This document shows positions 9,278 to 17,833 of a DNA stretch of 64,000 bases, one piece after another. This DNA is from Achromobacter animicus (lineage in GTDB: Bacteria > Pseudomonadota > Gammaproteobacteria > Burkholderiales > Burkholderiaceae_B), in assembly GCF_902859585.1 (NCBI RefSeq), contig NZ_CADIJM010000001.1:930001-994000 (forward strand), in the 5' to 3' direction. The notes below the pieces were generated by a model. That model was not told the origin of the DNA and did no database searches. It saw nothing but the letters and a program-made list of their open reading frames with translations. The position numbers were made by a program, and so were the translations under genes. Positions within the stretch are counted from its first letter, which is position 1. Every line of letters starts with the position of its first letter.

Positions 9278-9462
9278 TCGGATTGCTTGATCTTTGCGGG
9301 CGCTGGGGCGAGTTGGGTTCTTTAGGTTCTTGCATACGGCGGGGTGGTCGAGAAGCGTCTTGCGGTGCCCGCCCCCGGGCGGCCGCGCGGGCGGCCTTCG
9401 TGGGCTTACGCGTCGTCTTACGTCGTGGCGATGACGCTTCGCGTGTGGCGGCTTCTGGGCGA

Positions 9463-9526
9463 GGTGTCTGACACCCTCGTGAGATGGGCGTCATGCTGAG
9501 TTCACCTCCACAGGGTGTCAGACACC
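9463..9526. repeat. REP-like palindrome pair
   Basis: GGTGTCTGACACC at 9463-9475 and its reverse complement GGTGTCAGACACC at 9514-9526 form an inverted pair with centres 51 bp apart. The same pairing with nearly the same spacing recurs at 15588-15650, with a variant at 58274-58338. The layout resembles the bacterial interspersed mosaic elements built from inverted REP sequences. It lies in non-coding DNA. Confidence 0.75.
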
Positions 9527-9559
9527 GGCAGCAGCAACCACCGGCACATTTGTAAGACT

Positions 9560-9584
9560 GATTCGGGTGTCTGACACCCGAATC
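9560..9584. repeat. 25-bp REP-like palindrome
   Basis: This is a perfect 25-bp palindrome around a central T, with the GGTGTCTGACACC core at 9566-9578. The reverse complement of its left flank (CCCGAATCAGTC then TTAC) matches the CGAATCAGTCCTAC flank of the tandem array at 20300-20400. It therefore belongs to the same sub-type as that array. Confidence 0.75.
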
Positions 9585-9787
9585 ATCAGCGCCATTTGAT
9601 CTGCTATCCATTAATCGTCAATTGAACTCCAGTGCCCGATGGGCGGCGCGCGTACGGGTTGGCAAGCTGACATTGTCCGTCGCCGCGCACCGCCCATCAC
9701 CGCCCCCCCCCGTATTGGAGCGCCCATTAGCAACCACCTCCCCGCCAGCGCGCAAGCGACACCGCCCCGACGTCCCACCGCCCATAT

Positions 9788-9823
9788 GCCGGGTTGCCGC
9801 CGTCCGGGCGGCAGCAACCCGGC
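9788..9823. repeat. Strong GC hairpin
   Basis: GCCGGGTTGC at 9788-9797 pairs perfectly with GCAACCCGGC at 9814-9823 across a 16-nt loop that can itself pair partly (CGCC/GGCG). There is no T-tract, so it is not a typical intrinsic terminator. It lies between the two long hairpin elements. Confidence 0.5.
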
Positions 9824-9889
9824 GACCCCGCAAATCCCCTTCCCTGCACACAGGTCTTGTAGCGCGCAAACCAAAGACCCTGGTAGCAC

Positions 9890-10046
9890 GGCGTCGCGGT
9901 CACCGGGGAGGCGAGCGCCGTCGATGCGCCCGAGGGAATCTGAAGGCAGTCGCCGAAGGCGACAACGAAGATGACGACGGGGGAGTCCGGAGCGAAGGCT
10001 CCGGACCGCAATCGTGGGCGATCGCCTCCCCGGTGACCGCGGCGTC
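9890..10046 (-). repeat. Long hairpin element, copy 2 (inverted orientation)
   Basis: Arms at 9896-9914 and 10022-10040 form a perfect 19-bp inverted repeat. Six further pairs at 9890-9895/10041-10046 (two of them G-T) extend it to 25. The enclosed core (9915-10021), read on the minus strand, matches the core of copy 1 almost base for base. That includes a 31-bp identical block starting CGATTGCGGTCC and a 23-bp identical block ending CGGGCGCATC. The small inner hairpin is longer here (GTCGCC-TTC-GGCGAC). The arm sequence is unrelated to that of copy 1 although it remains self-complementary. Confidence 0.8.
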
Positions 10047-10130
10047 GGGCGACCTACGAAGTCCGTAACGCCCACGAAAAACCTGACGCTACGAAGTCAG
10101 CGACGCCCCAGAAAAAACCAACGTCCAAAC

Positions 10131-10160
10131 AAAAAAAGGCCCTGCATCAGCAAGGCCTTC
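10131..10160 (-). terminator. Rho-independent terminator of cstA-ybdD
   Basis: On the minus strand AAGGCC and GGCCTT form a GC stem followed by a run of seven T. It lies just after the ybdD stop. Confidence 0.8.
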
Positions 10161-10172
10161 CATCCAAAACAC

Positions 10173-10385
10173 TCAGCAGCACCCAATCCGCTTCTTCCCC
10201 CCGTATCGCGCCTCCTGGCGCTCCCGGAAGAAATCCTCATAGCTCATTGGCTCCTGCTCAGGATGCGTCCGCCGCATATGCTCGACATACGTCTCGTAAT
10301 CCGGCACGCCAACCATCAACCGGAGCGTCTGCCCCAGATACCGGCCGGCGGCGCCGGCCGCTGAAGTCATATTGCTGAACAGCAT
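10173..10385 (-). CDS. ybdD: YbdD/YjiX-family small protein
   Basis: This 70-residue protein of the DUF466/YbdD family has the typical core GRYLGQTLRLMVGVPDYETY and HMRRTHPEQEPMSYEDFF, and ends in GGKKRIGCC. Family members are nearly always encoded directly after cstA-type transporters, as here with a 21-bp gap. They are thought to be accessory to pyruvate/peptide uptake by CstA/BtsT, but the biochemical role is not established. The start has a good ribosome site (AGGAG) 7 bp upstream. Confidence 0.92.
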   Translation of the reverse strand: MLFSNMTSAAGAAGRYLGQTLRLMVGVPDYETYVEHMRRTHPEQEPMSYEDFFRERQEARYGGKKRIGCC

Positions 10386-10406
10386 GCGGCTTCTCCTGGA
10401 TGAAGG

Positions 10407-12494
10407 TCAGTCCGCGCCAGCCGCAGCGGCTGCGGGCAGCGATTCGTAAGGCGTTTCGCGGGACGTCGGCTTGTTCTCGTTGCGGGCGCGCTGCACCGAC
10501 TTCAAGCCGAACACCACGATGCTCACCACGACAAAGATGAAGATCGCGCACAGCCCGGCGTTGATGTAGTCGTTCATCACCACCCGCGACATCTCGCCCA
10601 GCGACTTCGCCGGCGCCAGCACCTTGCCTTCGGCAATCGCGGCGTTGTACTTGTCGGCGTGGGCCAGGAAGCTCACGCGCGGGTCCGAATGGAACAGCTT
10701 CTGCAGACCGGCCGTCAGCGTGCAAGCCAGCAGCCAGAGCGTCGGCAGCACCGTCACCCATGCATAGCGGTCGCGCTTCATCTTGAACAGGACCACCGTG
10801 CCCAGCGTCAGCGCAATCGCGGCCAGCATCTGGTTGGCGATGCCGAAGAGCGGCCACAGCGTGTTGATGCCGCCCAGCGGATCCACCACGCCCTGATACA
10901 GGAAGTAGCCCCACGCCGCCACGCACAGGCCCGTGGCGATCAGGTTGGCCGGCAGCGAATCCGTGCGCTTGAGCGACGGGGCGAACGTGCCCAGCAGATC
11001 CTGCAGCATGAAGCGGCCCGCGCGGGTGCCGGCGTCAACGGCCGTCAGGATGAACAGCGCTTCGAACAGGATGGCGAAGTGATACCAGAAGGCCATCATG
11101 CCCGGACCGCCCAGCGCCTGATGCAGGATGTGGGCCATGCCCACCGCCAGCGTCGGGGCGCCGCCGGCGCGCGAGATGATCGTGCTTTCGCCTACGTCCT
11201 TGGCCGTCTGCACCAGATCGGCCGGCGTGATCACGAAGCCCCAGCTCGACACCACCTGGGCGACCTGCTCAGGCGACGTGCCGATCACGGCCGCCGGGCT
11301 GTTCATTGCGTAGTAGATGCCCGGCTCGATCACGCAAGCCGCGACCAGCGCCATGATGGCGACGAACGATTCCATCAGCATGCCGCCGTAACCGATGTAG
11401 CGCGCCTGGGTTTCGTTCTCGATCAGCTTGGGCGTCGTGCCCGAGGAGATCAGCGCGTGGAAGCCCGACACCGCGCCGCAGGCGATGGTGATGAAGAGGA
11501 ACGGGAACAGGTTGCCCGACCACACCGGACCGGTGCCGTCGACGAATTGCGTCAGCGCGGGCATCTTCAGTTCGGGGGCCACGACCACGATGCCGATCGC
11601 CAGACCGACGATCGTGCCGATCTTCAGGAAGGTCGACAGGTAGTCACGCGGGGCCAGCAGCAGCCACACGGGCAGCACCGAGGCGATGAAGCCGTAGACG
11701 ATCAGGATCCAGGTCAGGCCCTTGCCGTCGAAGTCGAACATCGGGCCGATGACCGGATGCGCGGCCACGTCCTGACCGAACGTGATGGCCGCCATCAGGC
11801 CGACGAAGCCAATGATGGAAACTTCGCCGATCTTGCCCGGACGGATGTAGCGCAGGTACACGCCCATGAAGAGCGCGATGGGAATGGTCGCGGCCACCGT
11901 GAAGGTGCCCCACGGCGAGTGCGTCAGCGCCTTCACGACGATCAGCGCCAGCACGGCCAGGATGATGACCATGATCATGAACGCGCCGAACAGCGCGATC
12001 ACGCCCGGGATCTTGCCCAGTTCCGACTTGACCAGGTCGCCCAGCGAGCGGCCGTCGCGGCGGGTCGAGATGAAGAGGATCGTGAAGTCCTGCACGGCGC
12101 CGGCGAACACGACGCCGGCCAGGATCCACAGCATTCCCGGCAGGTAGCCCATCTGCGCGGCCAGCACCGGTCCGACCAGGGGGCCCGCACCGGCGATGGC
12201 GGCAAAGTGGTGGCCGAACAGCACGTGCTTGTTGGTGGGCACGTAGTCCAGACCGTCGTTGTACTTCCAGGCCGGCGTCATGCGCGTCGGGTCAAGCTGG
12301 AAGACCTTGCGCGCGATGAAGCGGCTGTAGTAACGGTAGGCGATGAGATAGACGCAGACGGCGGCAATCACCACCCATAGCGCGTTGATGGTCTCCCCTC
12401 TGGCCAGCGCCACGGTGCCCAGCGCAAACGCGCCCAGTACCGCAACCGCCAGCCAGACCAGGTGCTGACCCAGTCCCTTACTGCTGGTGTGCAT
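10407..12494 (-). CDS. cstA: CstA-family carbon starvation transporter
   Basis: This 695-residue inner-membrane protein has many hydrophobic segments. It carries the CstA N-terminal signature (YNDGLDYVPTNKHVLFGHHF, AGPLVGPVLAAQMGYLPG) and a polar cytoplasmic C-terminus. CstA and its paralogue BtsT import pyruvate and, by older evidence, peptides during carbon starvation. The ATG at 12494 was chosen because GGCAAGAGGAGCACTT precedes it and a membrane segment follows soon after. It forms an operon with ybdD. The divergent cache-domain kinase/regulator pair (12809-14886) is the likely controller, as such pairs often flank this transporter. Confidence 0.95.
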   Translation of the reverse strand: MHTSSKGLGQHLVWLAVAVLGAFALGTVALARGETINALWVVIAAVCVYLIAYRYYSRFIARKVFQLDPTRMTPAWKYNDGLDYVPTNKHVLFGHHFAAIAGAGPLVGPVLAAQMGYLPGMLWILAGVVFAGAVQDFTILFISTRRDGRSLGDLVKSELGKIPGVIALFGAFMIMVIILAVLALIVVKALTHSPWGTFTVAATIPIALFMGVYLRYIRPGKIGEVSIIGFVGLMAAITFGQDVAAHPVIGPMFDFDGKGLTWILIVYGFIASVLPVWLLLAPRDYLSTFLKIGTIVGLAIGIVVVAPELKMPALTQFVDGTGPVWSGNLFPFLFITIACGAVSGFHALISSGTTPKLIENETQARYIGYGGMLMESFVAIMALVAACVIEPGIYYAMNSPAAVIGTSPEQVAQVVSSWGFVITPADLVQTAKDVGESTIISRAGGAPTLAVGMAHILHQALGGPGMMAFWYHFAILFEALFILTAVDAGTRAGRFMLQDLLGTFAPSLKRTDSLPANLIATGLCVAAWGYFLYQGVVDPLGGINTLWPLFGIANQMLAAIALTLGTVVLFKMKRDRYAWVTVLPTLWLLACTLTAGLQKLFHSDPRVSFLAHADKYNAAIAEGKVLAPAKSLGEMSRVVMNDYINAGLCAIFIFVVVSIVVFGLKSVQRARNENKPTSRETPYESLPAAAAAGAD

Positions 12495-12808
12495 AAGTGC
12501 TCCTCTTGCCTCCCGCCATGCTCTTGGCGTGAAACGCTTTTTTCGTCCCGCGGAAGGCAGACTCATTGTTGTGGGGTGGCGGACACAGGCGTCCGCGCTG
12601 CGTCAGGTCGACGCGGGCGCCAGTATTGCGCTCTGGCCATCGCGCCAACAAGCGCGGAACTACGCAAGCGAGCTACGTGTTACTACGTCATGCGCCGCAG
12701 CAAATTTCCGTGGAAACCGTAAAATCTCCGAACTTTCCGCGTTCCCGCCTCGATACCCTTCCGGTTGATGCGTCGCAGCAAATTCGCTTCGGCCTGATAC
12801 AAATCCTT
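12495..12808. promoter_or_regulatory. Divergent cstA / sensor-kinase control region
   Basis: This 314-bp gap lies between two genes reading away from each other and must carry both promoters. CTACGT occurs at 12673-12678 and 12683-12688, exactly one helical turn apart, with a related CTACGC at 12660-12665. These could be sites for the NarL-type regulator encoded nearby. No sigma-70 boxes could be assigned with confidence. Confidence 0.4.
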
Positions 12809-14233
12809 ATGAAGCTGCGTCTCAAAATCTTGCTGCTTGCGGCAGTCCCGCTGCTGGTGGCCGTCGCCGCCATCACGGTCGCCGTCTACGTGCAGGGATT
12901 GCAGTTGGCGCAGCGCGAAAAACAGGTGGTCGAAACCGCCTGGCTGGCCAGCAAGGAAGGCGAGCTGCGTCATTACGTGAACCTGGCGTACAGCGCCATC
13001 GCGCCGCTGCAGGCCGCAGGCGACGACGCGGCGACGCGCCAGCGTGCGCTGGACCTGCTGGCGCAGATGGAGTTCGGCCACGACGGCTACTTTTTCGTCT
13101 ACGACCTGCAGGGCAAGAACCTGATGCATCCGCGCCAGCCCGAGCTGGTCGGGCAAGACCTTTGGAACCTGCGCGACACCAAGGGCCAGGCCGTCATCCA
13201 GAACCTGCTGACGGCCGCCCGGCGCGGCGGGCAGCAAGGCGAGGTGGTGCATTACCTCTGGGAAAAACCGTCCACCAACCAGACCGTTGAAAAGCTCGGG
13301 TACGTGGTGGTGCTGGAACGCTGGGGCTGGATGCTGGGCACCGGCATCTACCTGGACGACGTGCAAGAGGCCCTGGTGCGCATCGACGCCGCGGCGCAGG
13401 CCAATATCCGCGACATGTTCGCGTGGGTGGCGGGCATTGCGGCTGTATCCATCCTGGGCGTGGCCGCCTGTGGTCTGGCCCTCAATATCAGCGACCATCG
13501 CCAGTCCGACGCCAAGCTGCGGCTGATGGCGCGCCAGATCGTGCGGTCGCAGGAAGACGAGCGCGCCCGCCTGTCGCGGGAACTGCACGACGGCATCAGC
13601 CAGGTGCTGGTGTCGGTAAAACTGTCGCTGGAGGCCGCCCGCGAGCGGCTACGCCAGTCGCACTCGGACGATTCGCGCGCGCTTGCGCACATCGACACGC
13701 CGCTGGGCGGCGCGCTGGACCGTCTGAACATGGCGGTGGGCGAGGTCCGCCGCATTTCGCACAATCTGCGTCCCACCCTGCTCGATGACCTGGGCCTGCC
13801 CGCCGCGCTGGAGCATCTGGGCCGGGAATTCGCCATCCGCCCCGAGGACGGCGCCCCGCCGCTGGCGGTGGACCTGCACACGGTCGGCCAGCCGGTGAAG
13901 CTGCCCGACGCCTACGCGACGGCGCTGTTCCGCGTGACGCAAGAGGCGCTGACCAACGTCATGCGCCATGCCGGCGCCACGCGCGCGGATCTGACGCTGG
14001 CGTATTCGGCGCGCGACCTGCGCCTGACCATCACCGATGACGGCTGCGGCTTTGACGACGCCGAGGTCCAGCAGGACCCGCATCGCGGCATCGGCCTGCG
14101 CAACATGCGAGAACGCATGAGCGCGCTGTCCGGCACCCTGACCTTTCATTCCACCGCGCAAGGCACGACCTTGCAGGCCTGGCTTCCCCTGCCGCCTCCC
14201 GGCGGCCCCCTTCCGACGCCTCCCCAAGCATGA
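12809..14233 (+). CDS. Cache-domain NarL-type sensor histidine kinase
   Basis: This is a 474-residue membrane kinase. A first transmembrane helix (about 6-28) is followed by a periplasmic single-cache domain (about 40-195, with GHDGYFFVYDLQGKNLMHP and GWMLGTGIYLDDVQ). A second helix lies at about 203-225. A HisKA_3 dimerisation domain carries the phospho-accepting histidine H260 (LSRELHDGISQVL). A HATPase domain follows (TDDGCGFDDAE, GIGLRNMRERM). Single-cache domains of this type commonly sense small organic acids. Divergence from cstA suggests that it senses pyruvate or a related acid and controls its uptake; that is inference. It overlaps the response regulator by 4 bp (ATGA). Confidence 0.9.
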   Translation: MKLRLKILLLAAVPLLVAVAAITVAVYVQGLQLAQREKQVVETAWLASKEGELRHYVNLAYSAIAPLQAAGDDAATRQRALDLLAQMEFGHDGYFFVYDLQGKNLMHPRQPELVGQDLWNLRDTKGQAVIQNLLTAARRGGQQGEVVHYLWEKPSTNQTVEKLGYVVVLERWGWMLGTGIYLDDVQEALVRIDAAAQANIRDMFAWVAGIAAVSILGVAACGLALNISDHRQSDAKLRLMARQIVRSQEDERARLSRELHDGISQVLVSVKLSLEAARERLRQSHSDDSRALAHIDTPLGGALDRLNMAVGEVRRISHNLRPTLLDDLGLPAALEHLGREFAIRPEDGAPPLAVDLHTVGQPVKLPDAYATALFRVTQEALTNVMRHAGATRADLTLAYSARDLRLTITDDGCGFDDAEVQQDPHRGIGLRNMRERMSALSGTLTFHSTAQGTTLQAWLPLPPPGGPLPTPPQA

Positions 14234-14886
14234 TCGACAAACCCGACGCCGTCCGCCTTCTGCTGATCGATGACCACCCCCTGGTGCGCGACGGCCTGCG
14301 CCTGCGCCTTGAAACCGTGCCGACGTTGCGGGTAGTAGGTGAAGCCAGCAACGCCGCGGCCGCGCAGGCTTTTCTGGCCGCCTGCATGGCTGAGGATCCG
14401 CAGGGCGGCACCCTTCCCCATCTTGCGCTGATGGACCTGAACATGCCCGGCGTCGGCGGCCTGGAGCTGACGGCGCTGCTGCACGAGCGCTATCCGCAGA
14501 TCGCGGTGCTGGTGCTGTCCATGCACGACAACCCCGAGTACATGGTGCAGGCGGTCAAGGCCGGCGCCCGTGGCTATCTGCTCAAGGATGAGCCCGCGCA
14601 GGAGATCATCACCGCCATCGACGCCGTCATGGCCGGCCGCAGCTATTTCAGCGCTGCAGCGGCCGTGCGGCTGTCGCAGGCCAGCGCCCTGGCCACGTTG
14701 CTGACGCACCGCGAGCGCGACGTGCTGCGCCACATCGCCGACGGCCATGCCAACAAGCAGATTGCGCAGACGCTGGGATTGTCGGTGCGCACCGTCGAGA
14801 CGCACCGCCTGAACATCAAGCGCAAGCTGGGCATCGACGGACAGGCCGAACTCATCAAGTACGCGGTCGAAAACCGGGGCGTCTGA
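14230..14886 (+). CDS. NarL/LuxR-family response regulator
   Basis: This 218-residue regulator has an N-terminal receiver with D14/D15 (LLIDDHPLVRDGL), the phosphorylation site D69 (LALMDLNMPG) and K119 (GYLLKDEPA). A C-terminal LuxR helix-turn-helix follows (about 152-215, LTHRERDVLRHIADGHANKQ). It starts inside the stop codon of the kinase gene, so the pair is translated together. The probable target is the divergent cstA-ybdD operon and possibly its own promoter. Confidence 0.93.
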   Translation: MIDKPDAVRLLLIDDHPLVRDGLRLRLETVPTLRVVGEASNAAAAQAFLAACMAEDPQGGTLPHLALMDLNMPGVGGLELTALLHERYPQIAVLVLSMHDNPEYMVQAVKAGARGYLLKDEPAQEIITAIDAVMAGRSYFSAAAAVRLSQASALATLLTHRERDVLRHIADGHANKQIAQTLGLSVRTVETHRLNIKRKLGIDGQAELIKYAVENRGV

Positions 14887-15039
14887 ACGCAGGAAATACC
14901 CCCACACGCCACGGGTAAGCCCGCGGTCCGCCCGCCGCGCTGAGGTAGACTTGCGACACCTACGCATTACGCCCAGCGTTACGCCACGCATCACCCTTTG
15001 CATCACCGCGCGCCAAAGGGCGCGCCGCCAGGAGTCCCC

Positions 15040-15585
15040 ATGTCATTGGAAAAGCACTACACCGCCATTCTCGAAGCACTAGGGGAAGATCCGTCCCGCG
15101 AAGGGCTGGCCGACACGCCGGCCCGCGCCGCCAAGGCCATGCGCCACCTGTGCCGCGGCTACGACCAGAACCTGGAAGAAATCGTCAACGGCGCGCTGTT
15201 CACGTCGGACACGCGCGAGATCGTCCTGGTCAAGAACATCGAGCTGTACTCGCTGTGCGAGCACCACATGCTGCCCTTCATCGGCAAGGCGCACGTGGCC
15301 TACCTGCCGGCCGGCAAGGTGCTGGGCCTGTCCAAGGTGGCCCGCATCGTCGAGATGTACGCGCGCCGCCTGCAGATTCAGGAAAACCTCAGCCGCCAGG
15401 TGGCAGAAGCCGTGCAAAGCGTCACCGGCGCGGCTGGCGTTGCGGTCGTGATCGAGGCGCAGCACATGTGCATGATGATGCGCGGCGTCGAAAAGCAGAA
15501 TTCCTCCATGGTCACGTCGGTGATGCTGGGCGAATTCCACGAAAACCCGTCCACGCGTGCGGAGTTTCTCAGCCTGATCCGCTGA
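15040..15585 (+). CDS. folE: GTP cyclohydrolase I
   Basis: This 181-residue enzyme converts GTP to dihydroneopterin triphosphate, the first step of folate/pterin synthesis, in the cytosol. The zinc ligands are present with canonical spacing: C73 and H76 in [10 protein letters not shown], and C144 in QHMCMMMRG. The ATG at 15040 follows CCAGGAGTCCC. It stands alone, and its stop is followed 2 bp later by a REP-like palindrome. Confidence 0.96.
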   Translation: MSLEKHYTAILEALGEDPSREGLADTPARAAKAMRHLCRGYDQNLEEIVNGALFTSDTREIVLVKNIELYSLCEHHMLPFIGKAHVAYLPAGKVLGLSKVARIVEMYARRLQIQENLSRQVAEAVQSVTGAAGVAVVIEAQHMCMMMRGVEKQNSSMVTSVMLGEFHENPSTRAEFLSLIR

Positions 15586-15587
15586 TC

Positions 15588-15650
15588 GGTGTCTGACACC
15601 TAGTGGCACAGCCGTGATCTGACGGCGCTCTCTGCAGGGTGTCAGACACC
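15588..15650. repeat. REP-like palindrome pair after folE
   Basis: GGTGTCTGACACC (15588-15600) and GGTGTCAGACACC (15638-15650) form an inverted pair with centres 50 bp apart. The linker shares traces with that at 9476-9513 (CGT.AT.CTGA in the middle, CAG at the end). It begins 3 bp after the folE stop, in a 279-bp gap otherwise holding the tauA promoter. Confidence 0.75.
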
Positions 15651-15775
15651 TTGCCAGCCATCTCATCCATTTGGCGCATATCGCGGGCCCGCCCGCTGCG
15701 ACGACCATGCCCGTTCGGGCATCGGCGGCGCAGCCGGCGGGCCCGGTTGCTTTTGGCACCTACTGATCCGGACAT

Positions 15776-15816
15776 CTGGCCCTAGCGTTCTGGTCCCATC
15801 CGGGCACACTGGCACC
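15776..15816 (+). promoter_or_regulatory. Candidate TauR sites upstream of tauA
   Basis: CTGGCCC (15776-15782), CTGGTCCC (15790-15797) and CTGGCACC (15809-15816) are direct repeats just upstream of tauA. MocR-type regulators bind direct repeats, and known TauR sites contain CTGG-type words as I recall. Similar words occur upstream of tauX and of the peptide transporter. This is a suggestive pattern only. Confidence 0.35.
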
Positions 15817-15864
15817 AGCAAGCCGGTCGCGCCGGGGCGCGGCCGTTCTCTCCCGGAGATCTCC

Positions 15865-16893
15865 ATGAACGCGATATACCGCCTGATTCGCCGCTGCACC
15901 CTGGCCGGCCTGGCCGCCGCGCTACTGGCTGCGCCCGCCTACGCGCAGACCAAACTCGTGGTGGGCTACCAGCTCATCGTCGGGCCGTTCCTGTCCGCCA
16001 TCGCGGACGGCAGTTTCGACAAGGCCCTGAAAGAGGCCGGCTACCAGGTGGACTGGCGCCAGTTCACCTCGGGCGGCGACATCTCGACCGCCCTGGCCTC
16101 GGGCAACGTGCCGGTCGGCGTGCTGGGATCGACCGGGATCACCTCGGCCGCCACACGCGGCGTGGACATGCAGCTCTTCTGGATCCTGGACAACATCGGC
16201 AAGTCCGAAGCGCTGGTGGCGCGCAACGGCTCCGGCATCAACAGCACCGCCGACCTGAAGGGCAAGCGCATTGCCACGCCGTTCGTGTCGACGTCGCACT
16301 TTCATTTGCTGGTCGGGCTTGAGCAGGTCTGGAAGGTGCCGCCGCGCGACGTGCGCATCCTGAATATGCAGCCGCCGCAGATCGTGGCCGCCTGGCAGCG
16401 CGGCGACATCGACGCCGCCTACGTCTGGCCGCCCGCGCTGACCGAGATCGCCAAGACCGGCAAGATCATCGCCGACTCCGAACAGATCGGCGCGGCCAGC
16501 GTGCCGACCTTCGACGGCATCGTGGTGGACAAGGCCTGGGCGCAGAAGAACCCGAAGTTCATGGCCGCCTTCACGGGCGTGCTGGCCAAGTCTTATGCTG
16601 ACTATCGCGCCAACAGCGCCAAGTGGACGGCGGATTCGCCGCAGGTCAAGGGCATCGTCAAGCTGATTGGCGGCAAGCCCGAGGACATCGTCGAGGCACT
16701 GGGCCTCCTGGTCTTCCCGACCGTGGAAGAACAGGCCTCCAAGACCTGGCTGGGCGGCGGCAAGGACTCGGGCGCCGCGCGCGCCTTCGCGGCCAGCGCC
16801 AAGTTCCTGAAGGATCAGAAGCAGATCGACAAGGCACTGGACGACTACAGCCCGTTCGTGACGGATCAGTACGCGAAGGCGGCCGCGAAGTAA
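15865..16893 (+). CDS. tauA: Taurine ABC transporter substrate-binding protein
   Basis: This 342-residue periplasmic binding protein has a signal peptide cleaved near residue 28 (LLAAPAYAQ). The TauA/SsuA-type body carries [14 protein letters not shown] and [18 protein letters not shown], then [17 protein letters not shown] and [18 protein letters not shown]. TauA delivers taurine to the TauBC membrane complex. It is first in the tauABC operon, with tauR close behind. The assignment to taurine rests mainly on the surrounding tauXY, xsc and pta genes, since close relatives bind other sulfonates. Confidence 0.92.
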   Translation: MNAIYRLIRRCTLAGLAAALLAAPAYAQTKLVVGYQLIVGPFLSAIADGSFDKALKEAGYQVDWRQFTSGGDISTALASGNVPVGVLGSTGITSAATRGVDMQLFWILDNIGKSEALVARNGSGINSTADLKGKRIATPFVSTSHFHLLVGLEQVWKVPPRDVRILNMQPPQIVAAWQRGDIDAAYVWPPALTEIAKTGKIIADSEQIGAASVPTFDGIVVDKAWAQKNPKFMAAFTGVLAKSYADYRANSAKWTADSPQVKGIVKLIGGKPEDIVEALGLLVFPTVEEQASKTWLGGGKDSGAARAFAASAKFLKDQKQIDKALDDYSPFVTDQYAKAAAK

Positions 16894-16999
16894 TTCACGC
16901 GACCCGTCCGACCCGGCCCGGCGCCACCCCGGCGCCGGCCGCAGCGCGAAGACGAGGCCTGCCGCCGCAGGCCTCGCCACAACGATCAGGGGGAACAGC

Positions 17000-17833
17000 A
17001 TGACCATGCAGTCCACATCCGCCGCGCAGCGCCTGTGCGCGGAAGGCGTCAGCGTCACCTATCCCGGCCTGCACGACAGCGGCCCCGTCATCGCGCTGCA
17101 CGACGTCAACCTGACCATCCAGCCCGGCGAATTCGTCGTCGCGTTGGGAGCATCAGGCTGCGGCAAGACCACGTTGCTCAGCCTGCTTGCGGGCTTTCTG
17201 TCGCCGACCGAGGGCGAGATCACGCTGGGCGGAAACCCCATCGTCGGGCCGGGCGCCGACCGCGGCGTGGTGTTCCAGAAGCACGCCCTGCTGCCCTGGC
17301 TGAACGTGCTGGAGAACACCGAATTCGGCCTGAAGCTGCAAGGCGTGGACAAGGAGACCCGCCGTGCGCGCGCCCGCCGCAATCTTGAACTGGTGGGCCT
17401 GCAGGATTTTCACCGGCACATGATCTACCAGCTGTCGGGCGGCATGCAGCAGCGCGTGGGCATCGCGCGCGCGCTGACCTGCGACCCCGCCATGCTGCTA
17501 ATGGACGAGCCCATGGCCGCGCTGGACGCGCTGACCCGGGAAACCATCCAGGAGCTGCTGCTGGATATCTGGCGGCAGACCAACAAGATGTTTTTCTTCA
17601 TCACCCACAGCGTGGAAGAAGCGCTCTTCCTGGGATCGCGGCTGATCGTCATGTCGCCGCGCCCGGGCCGGATCACGCACACGTTCGAGCCGGCCTTCAA
17701 CCGGCGCTACCTGGAGACCCGCGATGGCCGTGGCATCAAATCCAGTCCCGACTTCATCGCCATGCGAGAAGAAGTCCTCGGCATCATCTACGGGGACGAG
17801 CGCGCCGCCTCCCCGCACGCCCTCCATGCCTAA
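17000..17833 (+). CDS. tauB: Taurine ABC transporter ATP-binding protein
   Basis: This 277-residue ATPase drives taurine import. It shows Walker A ([11 protein letters not shown], about 50-60), the signature [15 protein letters not shown] and Walker B ([12 protein letters not shown]), followed by the switch histidine ([14 protein letters not shown]). It matches the nitrate/sulfonate/taurine ATPase subfamily. A ribosome site (CAGGGGGAACAGC) precedes the ATG. Its end overlaps the start of tauC by 8 bp. Confidence 0.93.
   Translation: MTMQSTSAAQRLCAEGVSVTYPGLHDSGPVIALHDVNLTIQPGEFVVALGASGCGKTTLLSLLAGFLSPTEGEITLGGNPIVGPGADRGVVFQKHALLPWLNVLENTEFGLKLQGVDKETRRARARRNLELVGLQDFHRHMIYQLSGGMQQRVGIARALTCDPAMLLMDEPMAALDALTRETIQELLLDIWRQTNKMFFFITHSVEEALFLGSRLIVMSPRPGRITHTFEPAFNRRYLETRDGRGIKSSPDFIAMREEVLGIIYGDERAASPHALHA

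Larger units (their letters stand above)
9008..10172. other. Gene-poor repeat region of about 1.2 kb
   Basis: No credible gene was found between the MFS gene and ybdD. The open frames here are GC-rich, low in complexity and lack family signatures or ribosome sites. The stretch holds two long hairpin elements in opposite orientation, three GGTGTC(T/A)GACACC palindromes, a further strong hairpin, and two near-identical copies of CTACGAAGTC (from 10054 and 10089). It ends with the ybdD terminator. The repeats are annotated separately. Confidence 0.8.

Noticed and set aside
9058-10075. Open frames of 100-150 codons in the gene-free region
   Set aside because: They run through the inverted repeats, change frame between copies, have low-complexity translations and lack ribosome sites.
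10659-12380. 573-codon plus-strand frame opposite cstA
   Set aside because: The product is almost all His, Arg, Gln, Asp and Gly, the typical mirror of a hydrophobic membrane-protein gene. It has no ribosome site or homology signal.
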